Positions 1 to 13,200 of a stretch of 64,000 bases of DNA are shown piece after piece; position 1 is the first letter of the stretch; the number at the start of each line of letters is the position of its first letter. The notes beneath the pieces are model-generated. The model did no database searches and was not told where the DNA came from. It saw nothing but the letters and a program-made list of their open reading frames with translations. The position numbers and the translations under genes are program-made. The DNA comes from Lateolabrax maculatus (Eukaryota > Chordata > Actinopteri > Acropomatiformes > Lateolabracidae): assembly GCA_031216445.1 (NCBI GenBank), contig CM062215.1, positions 2,698,001 to 2,762,000 of the forward strand. The letters are read 5' to 3'.

Positions 1-3000
1 CTGTCACCTCATTTCAGAGAAGTGATTGATTTGAGCTGTTAACGGTTGTATTTACAACAGAGTACTGTATTTGCAGTTCACATGGCTCTGAGCTCATTCT
101 CACACAGTGTAGTACCTGAATGGAGGCGTTATCAATGGAGCTGCTGAGGTGTTGCAGCTCGCCTTGGCCGAAGAACAAAGACAGCAGGCTTTTTGTTGTG
201 CTTTTTTAAATTTTTCATATTTAATGATGATTTACATAAGGTTAAGTTTGTCTTAGTGCGTATACTTTAAATGTATGTACTCTTAAGTATTCAACTCAGT
301 TTGCAGAACTTAAAACAACATTTAATTTAGTGCAGGGATCAAATGAAGCATACCTCTGAAACTAGAGTTACAGCGATGCATCAATTAATCAATTAGTGGA
401 TTGACAAAAAATTAATCTGTAACTGTTTTAATAAAAAAGTAATTTTTCATGCAAAAATGGCAACATTTGCTGCTTTCAGATTCTCAAATTTTCTTAATTG
501 CTTTTATTTGTATGATTTAATGTTTAAAGATTTAATGGACTGTTTGGCTGTGGGAAATTATACTGGAACTTTTTCACTATATTTTGACATATTATAGACA
601 AAACGATTAAGGGACTAACAGACAAAATAATCTGCAAATCATTTGCTAAAAATTATCATTAGTTGTAACCCTATTAAACCATTTCTTGTATTGTAACACT
701 AACACCTTATAGAGACCCTCTGAATAAGTCAGTAGGTTTCTACACGTTTTAGAGACAAAAAAATCTACATTATCTAGTACTTATGGCTTGTTTTTGTTGC
801 TTTATTTTGGTTTTATTTATCCTACATCGGTTCTCTAGCAACACTAACACACAGCATTCGTTCACCTGCTGCACACTCATTATTACGAGTTGCTTGTAAT
901 GAAGTTGATACAGGAACTGGGGCTCATCCTTCTGCTGCCTTCACTGTAAATCACTCTGAGTAAAATGGAAATGCGAATGCCGAGCACCTCGATGTAACGT
1001 CCGTGGGGATCAGCACTGGCATGGCTAATGCTGTTACACCAGAAGTGGCTAATGAACTAACCTTCCGCTTTACCTCCGCATACCTCGCCATAATTATCGC
1101 CTTCAGCTCCCGCGAGGGCCGCCGAACGGAACGATGCATTCATCCAATTCCAGGAAGAACAGACAGTGGAAAAGCCAGGCGCCATACAATGAACACTTAA
1201 ACCGCTGAAGGGCCTGATGGAGTGGATAAACTTAACAAACACAGCCGGGGATTTTGCACCTCGTTTAAAGTCAGCGTCATAGTGTACATCATGTCGTGGC
1301 AGCATCACACAAACAGTGGGTTATTTGAGGGACGGGGTCTTCTGAGGAAAACATTAACTGCTTACTTTTTATATCTGTCGTTCATCACTGGTCCCTGGAA
1401 AACATCTTTATTTTGAGGCAAACAACACCCTAAAGGCATGATGGGATATCTAAAGGCTCATACCAAGCACTGGTGTTCAATACAGCATATTGTTTGCACT
1501 ATTTTCTAAAGCGTGTTTAATTTATTAGTTGTATTTCAGTCCTTTTCCTTGCACCCAATCCTCACTGCAGATTTTAGTGTTTTGCTCAAGGACATCTTGG
1601 CGCTATTTTATTTCCCTTTTCTTTGGCTCGATTTACCAGCTCAAGCACAAACTTTGCTTTGACAACTTAAAACTCGTGTTTCCCTTAATCTGGTGCAGTT
1701 AGTTTAGTCAAATATGTTTGTTTTTTTTATTTGAATAAACAAAATGTGCAGTTAAAAACAAGTCTAGGAAGTGATTTTGTTGCATGAAAGGCATTTTCAA
1801 AGAGACTGTAGGAGGGAGTGAAATTAAGACCACATGAACCACACATCAGATGATGCCATCTCCCCTGTGGTGTTATTTATGCTTAATATACCATTTGAAA
1901 CAATTATTTCTGCATTTTCAACATACTTGGGCTCCACTCATTCATCAGCCTGGACTATTTTTTGCTCTTCTCACCCTTCGCTTCGGCCATGTGCTCTCGA
2001 TCCCACAGGCAACAGTTCACAGTTGCACCTGTTGCTGTGAAATAGTTTGGGGCTTCACGGGAAATGGATTTGACGAGAGAAAATGCCGTCAGTGCTGCTA
2101 AGAGGCAGAGTGACCTGGCCTGCCAGTGAAATAGCCACTCTCCTCTTTCTTCCATCTGCAGCTGTTAATGTCGTTGAAAAGAGACCTGCGGCGCTTCCAG
2201 GGCCCGGGTTGGCATTTACTGGCTTTACTTAAGCAGCCATTTTATTGAAAAATACATGATCTTCCCAAAGGTAACCTCCATTACACAAGCTAAGCTCTAA
2301 TTCTGGAAGCTACTGTGACTGGAGACACGGTCAGGGCGAACAGGACACTTTCCCTCTGCGATGTTATTTCACTGGCAGGGGAGAGTGGATAATGATTACA
2401 TAAATTGGAGTATTTTTCTGTATTTATCCTGCACTTTCCTGTTAAATTAAGGAGCGCTTTTGAGACCTTAAAAGCGACGATAAATAAAAGCCAACAAGGT
2501 CAAGATAGCAAATCCTTGCAGACTGGAGGGACTTTAAAAAATGTTTTATTTAAAGTAAATAAAAGGGGTATAAACAAATAATTATCATGGCCTGTTGTTT
2601 GAAAATGTTCTGCTCTGAAACTTCTGCCCAGGAGGGTTTCCTCAAACGTTTTCATCTGACAAGCCCTAAATAGATGCTCAGTAGATACCAAAGCTCAGTA
2701 ATCACACATTATAACCAAAAAAGCAGCATTTAACTCCAACAAAAAACACATTTAAACACTCCAGACCCCAAACAGAATATGTTGGAGATAAAATATTTAA
2801 ATTGACACACGTTACAGACCAGGAACCCCAGTGGCGCTTCACGTACCATTTGCATGTTTACTTAACATGAAACAGACATGTTGCATGATTAGGGCTGCAG
2901 GCGTTCAGAACAGTGTGTGCCTTTGCAAAGTTCTTGACTTCTATCAGCAGCCCGAGGAAGTTCATAACCATTTGAGAAGCACATGCACTGCCACCCTTTT

Positions 3001-4003
3001 ATACAGGGTGTAATGATCTGTTTTTCACACAAACAAGTTAAGTCATATTTTCACAATAGAGAGGAGTGAGCTGGCTGTTCAGTGTGATTTTCAGCAGAAA
3101 TGTGGAAGTGAAAAGGGGAAAAAAAAAAAAATCTCCTTGACAAAGCACTGGACAAGACAGAGTCAACACTGATATCACAACAGCAAGAAACACCTACTTA
3201 TTGCACCTTAAGGAGCACAAACAAACTGACACATAGGAAGCAATCCTGGTTTCCTGTGTTGTTTGGTTTGCAGCGCCAGGAAGCGAGCGAACGGAGGCTG
3301 ACTACCTTCAGTCTTGTCAGCAGTCTAAACTGGACTAACTCTCTGACAGGTGATGAGAGGCGGCAGCAGCAACGCTAAACTGACAAGCTGTCATGCGGCG
3401 TTTTCCCCGGGATATCGGTTTGCGAAAAGCTACAGACTGCGTTCATCCGCAGGAAACCACTCTCCTGTCTTTTGGCGGGGAGGGAAGTCGATTGGCTCGC
3501 TTCAGTTGTGTTTGTGAAGAGGATTTTGGTTCCTCTGCTCTGCTCTGTAACCTTATTTTCTCTGTCATGCCTGGTCGGTTTTTATTGTTCATCTTAGAAA
3601 AGCTTTCATTTTTCATTGGTGTATTGACTCTGAAGCACTTGGGAAGTCTGATACAAAAAAAAAATGAAGTGAATTTTATTATTATTAAATGTTTTATGAC
3701 TTCACTGTATCTCATGCTTTGAAGCTGCAAAGACATGTCCTTCCACCAGTTATTGATACAAAACTATTTGTCAATGACAGAGGAAGAAAAGAACAGTTTC
3801 AGCTCCCATCCACAGTGGCTTGTAAATCCTTCAAATTCAAAAGCTTTTGAGGGTTTACCTGACAAAATGTTTGATGAGTAATTGTTATTTTTAACCTTCA
3901 TCTCCCCCAGGAAAAGTCAACAATGCACAGATGCCGTCTTAACAATCACACTCTCAACCGCAAAATCACATAATCAAAGAATGCCCTCTTCGTCCTTCTC
4001 CAG
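1..4003 (+). other. acvr2a: acvr2a intron 1 (partial), no exon found
   Basis: No exon encoding a signal peptide and ending in phase 1 was found here, so this is probably intron. It contains a degraded interspersed repeat (about 376-676). A non-repetitive block at about 2160-2500 looks like possible conserved noncoding sequence. Short A-runs lie near 3121. Nothing else is clear. Confidence 0.6.
376..676 (+). repeat. Degraded teleost interspersed repeat (copy 1)
   Basis: The stretch has the order TTTTCATGCAAAAATGGCAAC, then TTCTCAAATTTT, then AACGATTAAGGGACTAACAG, then TCATTAGTTGTAACCCTATT. This is the layout of a repeat widespread in percomorph genomes, with further copies near 30595, 40540 and 55255. 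The class is unknown to me. Confidence 0.6.
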
Positions 4004-4211
4004 GTGCCATCCTGGGACGCTCGGAGACACAGGAGTGCGCCTACTACAACTCCAGCTGGGAGAAGGAGCGCACCAACCGCAGCGGCATCGAGCCCTGCTA
4101 TGGCGAGAAAGACAAGCGGCGGCACTGCTTCGCCACGTGGAAGAACGTCTCCGGCACCGTGGAGGTCGTCAAGCAAGGCTGCTGGCTGGACGATGTCAAC
4201 TGCTACGACAG
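4004..4211 (+). CDS. acvr2a: acvr2a exon 2: ligand-binding ectodomain, first part
   Basis: A polypyrimidine-AG acceptor ends at 4003 and a GTACGC donor starts at 4212. The exon enters in phase 1 (GT completes a Gly codon) and leaves in phase 2. It encodes AILGRSETQECAYYNSSWEK through GCWLDDVNCYD. It holds five of the ten ectodomain cysteines, NSS and NRS glycosylation sites, and the family's activin-contact aromatics in HCFATW and GCW. Confidence 0.96.
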
Positions 4212-7200
4212 GTACGCAGGAAGCAGCAGAAAATACCTGAAAGGAGAGTAGAACATCACCAAATCAAAGTCGGGCTATCAACAGGTGCTCAGGGGCATCT
4301 TGGCAGTACTAAACACGGTTGCCCACTTCCTCGGTAGATTGGTTTTGATAGTTTTAAGTTGCTTTTTAAATTCGATTCCAGGCCGTGTTTAAACGGTCCT
4401 CAAAGGTCTTACACTTGGCTCTCAGTGAACTCCAGATACCACTTGAATAAACTGAACACTGGTCTAGAATCAATGATTTGAGATATATAACCAGGTAATG
4501 AAAACATAAAAATCACCTTAAGCACAGTTTTTGTCCCTCTGTGTGGTTCCCCCATCTGAGTGACTTGCACAAGGCTACATGATTTAATCACCACACACAG
4601 AGGAAATATAAATTGCCTTGTGAATCTCTACTGAAAATGAATTCAGCCTGATGTATGCGTCCAAACCCAGCAGAGTAAACAGATATTAATAGACAGTATT
4701 ATTATAGTTCCTTCCTTGCTAGAACATCATCCCGGCATCAGATGCTGGTTTGAGCCGGTTCTGCTTGTGTTTTCCTTTGATTCCTGGGTGATAAAGTTGC
4801 TGTAGATTCAGCAGCCCGCACAGTTTGGGTACCTCTGCTCAGACGGCGCCGCCTCGCCTCCCCGGAGAGTCCAGAGCAAGTCGAGGGCGGCTGCCACTTC
4901 CTTTGGCTTTTATCTGATGACTGTGTGTGTGTGTGTGTGTGTGTGTGATTGTTAGTGTACATGTGTGTTTGTTTGCATGTGTGTATTGGCGTGTGTAGGA
5001 GTTATTTTATAAATGTTTTTCTTTCACATCTTCTGCGGCAGGGAGGGAACGGAGAGGAAGGAGAGTAGTGTGTACTTGTGTGGAAGTGTATGGCGTGCGT
5101 TTGTGTGTGTTTATGCTTTTTAGAGAACATGTCTTCCGCAGTGAGTGCATGGAGACGTGTGTGTGCACTCACTCGCACTTAAAAATTAAATTGCTTCCAT
5201 GTCCTTTGCATAGAGGAAAAAGGGGAGAGATTTGAGTGTGTCTTTCTAATATCCACCTCCATGTCCTCTGCAGTAACGAGTGTGTGGAGAGGAAGGAGAG
5301 CCCCGACGTCTTCTTCTGCTGCTGTGAGGGCAACATGTGCAACGAGAGGTTCCTGTACATCCCTGAAGCGCCCCCACAGAGCGACCATTCAACCGCCTAC
5401 AGTATGTACAGTCCAACATGCACACACACAAACAGCACTATTCCACAGATACCCACAGTCAGAATTTACACCAGGTTTGTGTTGCAGATACACCTAGAGT
5501 TCATGTATTATTTGCGTATTTACGTTTACACCACTCAAATAGTTGTGAACAAAAACACTCACAAGCAGAAGAACTTTTCAGAGTAACCTTTGCCTCTGCA
5601 CTTGTACATATGTTTAGTCAAATATTTAACTATTTTCTACCATCTGAACACATTGACACAACATCTAAGCTTTTACCTTGAAGACACAGTCCTGTGATGA
5701 AAGGTACTTGCAGTCAAATCCATATCTAGGCGTCTAAAGCACTGAAGCTGCTTTCAATCTGAATAATCTACTGGAGTAAGCACAATGCCTGCTGTCACTC
5801 AACATAGTGAATGCCTAACATAAAAAGTTGCAGACGAAACAACACAAAAACCGATGAAAAACTAATTTAAAAAACAATACTGAGAAGACATGAAAAAGCT
5901 GAGAACAGAGACAAATAGCAAAGAAATTATTTACCCCAGAATCGACAACAATGGGACTCTCAGGGTCATGTCCTTGCACTTATGACTTTACAGCTAAGTT
6001 GTCTGATGGACCAGTTTGTCTCTTTGTATTCATTTAAATGTGACTTTCTGAAACCTGCAGACACCCTGTAGAGAAGTGCTTTTCACAATCTCTCTGACAA
6101 ACGCCCTGAGACCCCCACGATGCAGCTGGTGCAACCCCATCGGCCCCTACCCGTTCTCTCCCTCCCTCCCTCCTCGCCACCCCCACCCCGAGGACGGCAG
6201 TGGCGGTCGGGCGTCCGAGCGTCGCCGCTGTGACAGCGCTGCCGAATCAGGCTGTCACACCTTGTGATGGGAGGACAGGCTGAGCCAGCAGGCGTCACCC
6301 AGCAACTCTTGCAGGGGTCGCACACAGTTCAGAGCTCTGTTATTTTTGGCAGGCGGATTACGTTATGTCACGAGATGGATTTACTAATCCTGCTGTGTGT
6401 GTGCGCGCGTGTGTGTGTTTGTTTGTGTGTGCGTGTGTGTGTGCGTGCGTGCATCGATATGATCCCTAAGCACAGTGGCCGTAAGCAGAGTTAGTGCTGC
6501 ACTTAGAGATTGATGTAGCACAATGTCAGGCCAATCAGGGATCCTGTTTTCTTCTTTATCAAGCAAGTTAAAGTCCTATGTTGTTAATTTTTCTTCTTCT
6601 TTCCACTGTTTCTCTCCACACAGCCACCTCCAACCCATTTTCCCAGAAGCCCCAGCTTTTCAGCACCCTGCTTTACTCCCTGGTTCCCATCATAGGCCTG
6701 GCTGCCGTCGTCCTCTTCTCTTTCTGGATGTGGAGACATCACAAACTGGCGTACCCAGCCGCCCTCGTCCCCACACATGTAAGTCTAACCCGGGTGAGAA
6801 AATGAAAAAACTTTGTGACCACTTTACTTTTTCTCTACGTCTTCATCTTTGGCCCACAACGTTCATCACTGTAGTACGTTTCCAGAGGTCACCTGTCAAT
6901 CAAACAGTGTGGCAGGGACTGCGGTGTCCTCTTTCTTCGAAGTTGCTGTTGATGCAGTTAGAGTTTCTTTTTTTGTCTGTTCAGCCGCTGTGGCCATTGC
7001 GCGCCACTTCATCTGTTAATTGCAAACAAAGGGGAAATGTAAAACGCATCAGTTCCCGCATAGCAAATTATTTGTTTCAGGGAAGCATATTCTGTCACTG
7101 CAAACTCAAAAGCTTGGAAATAAATGTATGCACAGAATGCAGGTTAAAAATGTCAAATAACTTCTTGCAGAAAATGTCTGACTCAGCTCTGGTCGATTTT

Positions 7201-10200
7201 GTTGATATTTATTTCCTACCTGAGTCAATGCTCATTAGTTGCTCTTGTAAAAAGAAGCCTCTCATATTGTTCGAAGTTTGCAGCGTGATACAGTAAGAAC
7301 AATGAAACGGCCTTGGCCTTTCCTGCCCCGTGCAGCAGAGGGAAAGAGCTACAGTCGGCCAGAGCAGACAGACTGTGTGGGGAGTTTACATTGAGATAAT
7401 TGCTTTTTCAGTTTCTTTTTTGCTATAAGTTGTATAGAAAAGATTAGGTCCGTTGTGTCTGTTTTCTTTTTTCACGAGTCTCTTTCTGAGCAAACACTTC
7501 TTGCTTTTAATGCACCAGACTAAAGTCTCAGGAGATGACTGTAACCGGGATGGTCCATATTGAGTCATGGCTTTTAATCACACAAAAGTGCTCAAATTAA
7601 TCTTTAAAATCTTTCAATTTTAAATGGTTTTCTGGTAAAAATAATTATTGACAAATAGAGTTTTGACACACATCTGGTCGTGTACTTACTTGACACTTCT
7701 TTCTTTCCTGTTCTACCCTGTTTGTCATCAAGCTTAGTTAGAAAAATCTCCACGTCTGATCATTTTCATGTCTTCACTTGAATCGGCCTGTTTCATCACC
7801 TTTTTTATATCTTTTGAAACATTAGAATCTCCATTCTTGTTGGACTGAGAATTACACTGTTTTTCCAAATGAGTTTTTTGTGCTTCTGGGGCGGTTTTAA
7901 CCCGACAGCGGCAGAGCTATACTCTCTGCTGTTCGGCAGCAGGGGAAAAAGAAAACCCATGCGGAGCTTCAACTGTATGGAAGAGGAGTCAGGGGCCTCT
8001 GCATTATTGATGAGGCTTTATATAGGCAAACAAAACTAAACACAGAGACGCTCGCAGCTCTGCCTCAAAGGATGGTGGTGGTGGGGAGTGCGGGGGAGGG
8101 AGTGAAGAGAGACATGCAATTCTCTCAACTTAGTTATTGTATTTGCACAGTGCTAGAGCATAGCAGGGAAGAGATAAAAAGACAGTGACAAAATACAATC
8201 AGGAAACAAATGCTAATGTGCCCTGGAAAGAACCACCGCTAAGAGGCTTCTGAAACATCTTACCTGGTAACAGATAAATGAATAAATAAACAACATAAAA
8301 CAAAACAAGATCATGACCAAAGAAGAGTGGATCAGATAACTAATGATGACACAGTGGAAAGAAACGGACAGCTAAAATATTCATAAAATCACAAGGGGAA
8401 GAAAATGAAATGAATAGCCAGGATGGAACGAATGAAGTCATGCCGGATGTGTATAATCGCGCGTGTGTGCGAGCGAGCTGAAGTGTATTAGTGCATGAAT
8501 GAGTAGGTGTACAAGGACAAGAGAAGGAAAGGAGGTCACTCGTACAGGAATGTATTTAAAAGTCAGCTCATCTACTTCTCTGGAAGAAGGCGATGCAGTA
8601 AACCCCACCTTCCTGCTGCTTGAAGAACAAGCACAGACATATTTACAATCCCTATCTGATACACATGAAATTGTTCTGGGTCCGTAGCTTTTTTTATAAT
8701 TGATTAAACCAGGTTTTTCCAATATTGAAGATGGAGAAAGCCAATCGAGAGGAACGAGATGGATGCAGCTGGGGGGGGGGACGTGGAGGGATTTATTTCT
8801 GTCTTTTTTTTCTGGTGGTTGTTGTTGAAGAATGTGTTTTTGTGTTGCACCACAGGCTGTATTAAAAAAAAAAAAAAGCAGAGGTGACTCCGACAATCAC
8901 TCAAACAGCTCACACATGTAAAGTCATCGAGGACAGCTTCTAGCAATTCTTACACTTTTTGGAGTAAAAACACACCACAGGTGACTGAATGAGGCCGTGC
9001 AGTATATGCCAGTTGATGGTCCTGAAATGCCGTTTTTTACATATAAGATATCTGCCTACTTTTAAAAATGACTCACGGCATGAAATCCCAACGAAGCCCA
9101 TACGTACGACACTGACATGAGAGTGGTATCGATCTTCCCATCCAACTCTTGGCATAAAACCAATAGGCGGATTTCAAAAAATGCCGAACTTCTCCTTTAA
9201 GTCATTCTCTATGCAAGTATTGTCCGAAAGCACTTAACAAATTGTGAACAGCTTTTTGCGATTCACTGCATTAACGCCGTCAAAACACTTTGTTTTGAAT
9301 AATTTGTGTATATTTGTTAAAGAGACATCAGCTGCATGAAAAAATCTGTCACTGTGTTTCATATCAACTTTCAGCAACTCAGTGAAAGTTCAACAACAGA
9401 AGATATTTTACAGATTTAGTCCAGTAGACTGGATTTTCATTTATGCTTTATCATGCCTGTTTCTGTGCTAGTACACTGTATTCATCAGAGTATAATACAC
9501 TGTACTTAGTCATGTATTTTTAATGTGACAGTAACAAATTGTCCCCACCTGTTGCGTCCTGTGTGTACGGGAAGTGATTATAGTTTTTCATCACAGGTGT
9601 TGCTAGTAATAGCCCATATCTTTCCCTGCTCCCTAACATCCATGTGCCTGCTTCAGTGCTGGGTATTTTAAAATGAGCAGACTCACACTGCACACATTTA
9701 ATCTAAATCTGTAATTAAAAGGAGTAGGAATGTGATTATGTCCGCTGCTGTCTGAACAGAGACACTGACAGAGACACAACATATACACATTAATGCTGAT
9801 TTCTGATTTCCTTAGCTTCTGTTTTTATTTTTCTCCAGATACTAGGGCACTGAACCTCTTAATACTAGTTGTTTTTCATGTTTATGATCCATCACCTGAA
9901 GCTACTGTTGCGAAAAAGTAGAAATTAGAAATAGGGTCATCAGCTTAAGGACTGACTTGTGGAATTCTGCATTTTTGCACATAGTAAAAAGAAATAAATA
10001 CATCAAGTTTCCGCCATTGTCTTCATTGCAAGGTAATGAAACATGCAGTCTTCATGATGCAAAAGTAATTGTTCCCACTTAATGATCATTAATGGATTCA
10101 TTATCGCGGCTCTTTTCTCTTAATTTTACGATGCAGGGCGCTGAAGAAAGAAAGAAAGAAAGCCAGCGTTGTGAAAAGAACTGCTGCTGTACTTTCACAT

Positions 10201-13200
10201 ATAGTTGTCAGCTTCACACGTGGCCGGGCTGGTGGTGGGGGTGTAGGGTGGAGTTCATAAAGAACAAGGCAGGTTTATCACACCCAAAAATGCACTTTAA
10301 AATGCCTTACACACCTACTTACTTTATAGACTCAACATCCCTTTAAAAGATTAAATCCATTGTGAGATGCAGAAAATTATGTGCGGCAGAGTAACTTTAT
10401 TGCACACTGTCATTATGTTATAATCATGGTCCATCATGGACTGCATATTTGCCACCAAGCCTCCATTATTCACACCACAGTGCGAAGTGGAGGCAAACTG
10501 GAATTGATTCTGTCTGAGTACACAGACCCACAGCTTTCACACGGAGAGGCCTAGAGCACTTAAACATAAGTCTGGCCATTTTTCGACCCGGACCCTATTT
10601 TCTTATCTCTATCCATCTCACAGATTGATTCTGACCAAAATCTCATCAATTGCTTTATTATGGAGCTACTTACATCTTGTTTGTCTGGGTGCAGCTTTCC
10701 AAAGAACTCCTAAAAGGCCAGTGGACTCAAAATATCCTGAAAACCCCTCAAAACCCTGTCTTTTGACTGGATTGATGCTTTACCGCCTCTTATTTTTCTA
10801 TTTGCTCAGCTACTGCAGCTGTTTTGCACAGATGTTGCTGTCTGAAATTCCAGTGAAATTGATATGATGATGATTATAGAGCGAACTATGAGCAGGTTGA
10901 GAAAGACCTACTTTTTTGTGTTTGGGGTCATTGTTTCAGATCCAGAGTTTTGCTTTAAATCTCCTCAAGGAGTGGCTTCCATTCACTTTCTTAACCCAAC
11001 ATGTCTGTTGTGGGTACATTGGAACAGTTTGATGCATCAGGGTGCTGTTGCTCTGAACTTTGCTGTTACGTTAGTTTGGTTTCTCTGCGATCTAGGAAGA
11101 TTTTTGTGCTCCTTTTTACACATCGTTCAACCCATTTTCAGTTGCTCTGCTTGAGAGCTTCATTTAAGTTCCTAAAAAGTACCGTCTCGCCTTTGGTGTC
11201 ATGCTTATCAACACCTTCCATGATCCACGTGGGATTACAAACCGCACAGGCAGACCCACGGCCCTTCATGTGTCCCAAACCACGGCCCTCGTGGCCCTGG
11301 TCTGGAGCGCAACAGGGAACAAAAGGTTGTCCGGGGCCGACCCATCATCTCCTTCTTTTTATCTGCCTCTATTTCATCCACTAACTGACAGAAAATAATT
11401 TCTCTGTTTGCTTCTTATGTTCCTTTTCAACAAGCACGCCTTTCACATTATGGTGGAGGTAAGAGCAGTTTAATTAAAGTTGAAGCACTATTAGTCCACC
11501 CCCCCACCCCTCATCCCCCCTTTTTTGGGTTCAGAGCTTGGTATGAATTCTCCACCTCAATCCCAGCCCACCATTTTGTTTTTCTCTATGCTTTTTTGCA
11601 ACAGTGACTTGTTTACTCGGTTCGCAACACATTTACTGTCTGTTGTTTTGCTTCGTTTTTTCTGCCTGGGTTTATTGCATGGATGGATTTCTTTTGTGCT
11701 CCCTGCTGAAAATGTATTGTGCATGGTGGAAAGTAGCCAACGTGGCTCCGAATGCAGCCCCCTTATTTTTCCGTATGAATGTCCACCTGTAATGTTTATG
11801 TAACGTATTGTGTGTGATGTGACCCAGTTTCCAGAATGGTATCTGCGAGACCTATGGCTCGCCCTGTTTCCCCTGCAGAGAGACAGAGCACAAGCGTCTG
11901 AAACTGAAACTGCGGCATGATTTTCCGTCTTAAAAGGAGACTGAGGAGGAGTGCAGATACATTTTGCATAAGTAGGATAATTGCCACTTACCTGGAACAT
12001 TTTTCAAGTCTGAGAGTGTAAATAACTTAGGTACAAGATGAGCATAAGCAAATGCAAATGTACTTTGGCTCAAAATGCATCAAACTGGAGTAGAAGTATG
12101 GCTGCAGACATCACTGAACATTGTCATGTAAAATAGAGTAGGCAGCTCAATAAATAAAACTCAGGCTCTGAGAGTTTGGACAGTCCAGGCCTCATGTTAT
12201 CTCTTTTTAAGATCATGTCAGCAGCCTATTGTTTTTTATATGATCTCAAGATTTATGGTCCTTTCAACAACAAGATATGACCTTAAGAGTTTTGGAGGCT
12301 TAAGTCCAGAATAACGGCCCATTGTATCTTTACGTCTGAAAATCAGACTTAGCATTTTAGTTCTGTTATGTCTACGTATGCGTATCTGCATCTCAACCCA
12401 GGCCAAACCCAACCAGACCTAAAGGACCTGGTCTGATGTAATAGATGAAGGTGTAACCCGATTAGGCCATGGGAGATGGTTGAGGGTTGGGAAGAACGGC
12501 GTGAAGCAGCAGATTCTGTTTTCCTGTTTCCTGTGGTCTGCTGACTAAGTGTAATGCGCCCCCGTTTGAGGCCACGGCGCCCTGTGATCGGACAAGGGAT
12601 CCGGTGACTCCCGAGGGAGGCCTGGCCCGGCCCGGGCCGCCGCGTCAGGCCGAAGCCCGGAAGACAGACGAGTTTCCAGAAACAATGCAGACACAAAGAA
12701 AGAAAAGGGTCCTGCACTAACTTGTTGTGCTGTGTGGATGCTGTGTGGATGGTGAACTACCTGAATGGTAGTTGAAACATGATATTAAGCTTTCAATTAA
12801 AAAAAGGAGGAAAAATCTGAAAACATCCAGGCACCAGCAGGTTTTTAATCCAACTCAACCTCTTCTCTCCTCTTCATTAAAGGCTCCACGGTGTGTGTTC
12901 TCGCATATACAGAACAGATGTAGAGAAACATTTCTGTGTAGCTATAGATTCATTATTTTGGTTCGTACAATGTGTTCTTAAAGATGTTTTCCAAGGTGCC
13001 AACTCGGGACCATTTGTAATCCAACCTCAGCACCATCCTGGTAATTTCCCCCCCGTCATTTGGCTGGCGTTGGGTGTGAAAGTAGTGCACGGAGACAGCA
13101 GGTCTGCCTCGCAGCTCTGTGTTAGAGGGAAAAGGCTTAAAGTAAACACACCAGTTCCCACTCGAATCCTCCATTCCCCCTTGCGCTGCCAGGCAGCTCG

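Noticed and set aside
3882..4337. A 151-codon frame covering acvr2a exon 2
   Set aside because: It reads exon 2 in the wrong frame and lacks the cysteine pattern of the receptor ectodomain.
6523..7296. A 257-codon open frame on the plus strand
   Set aside because: It overlaps acvr2a exon 4 in a different frame and continues into intron. The acvr2a frame is supported by homology and splice sites, and this peptide has no recognisable domain.
8438..8896. A 152-codon minus-strand frame in acvr2a intron 4
   Set aside because: It is a Phe/Ser/Cys-rich translation of intron with homopolymers, with no splice or start context and no homology.
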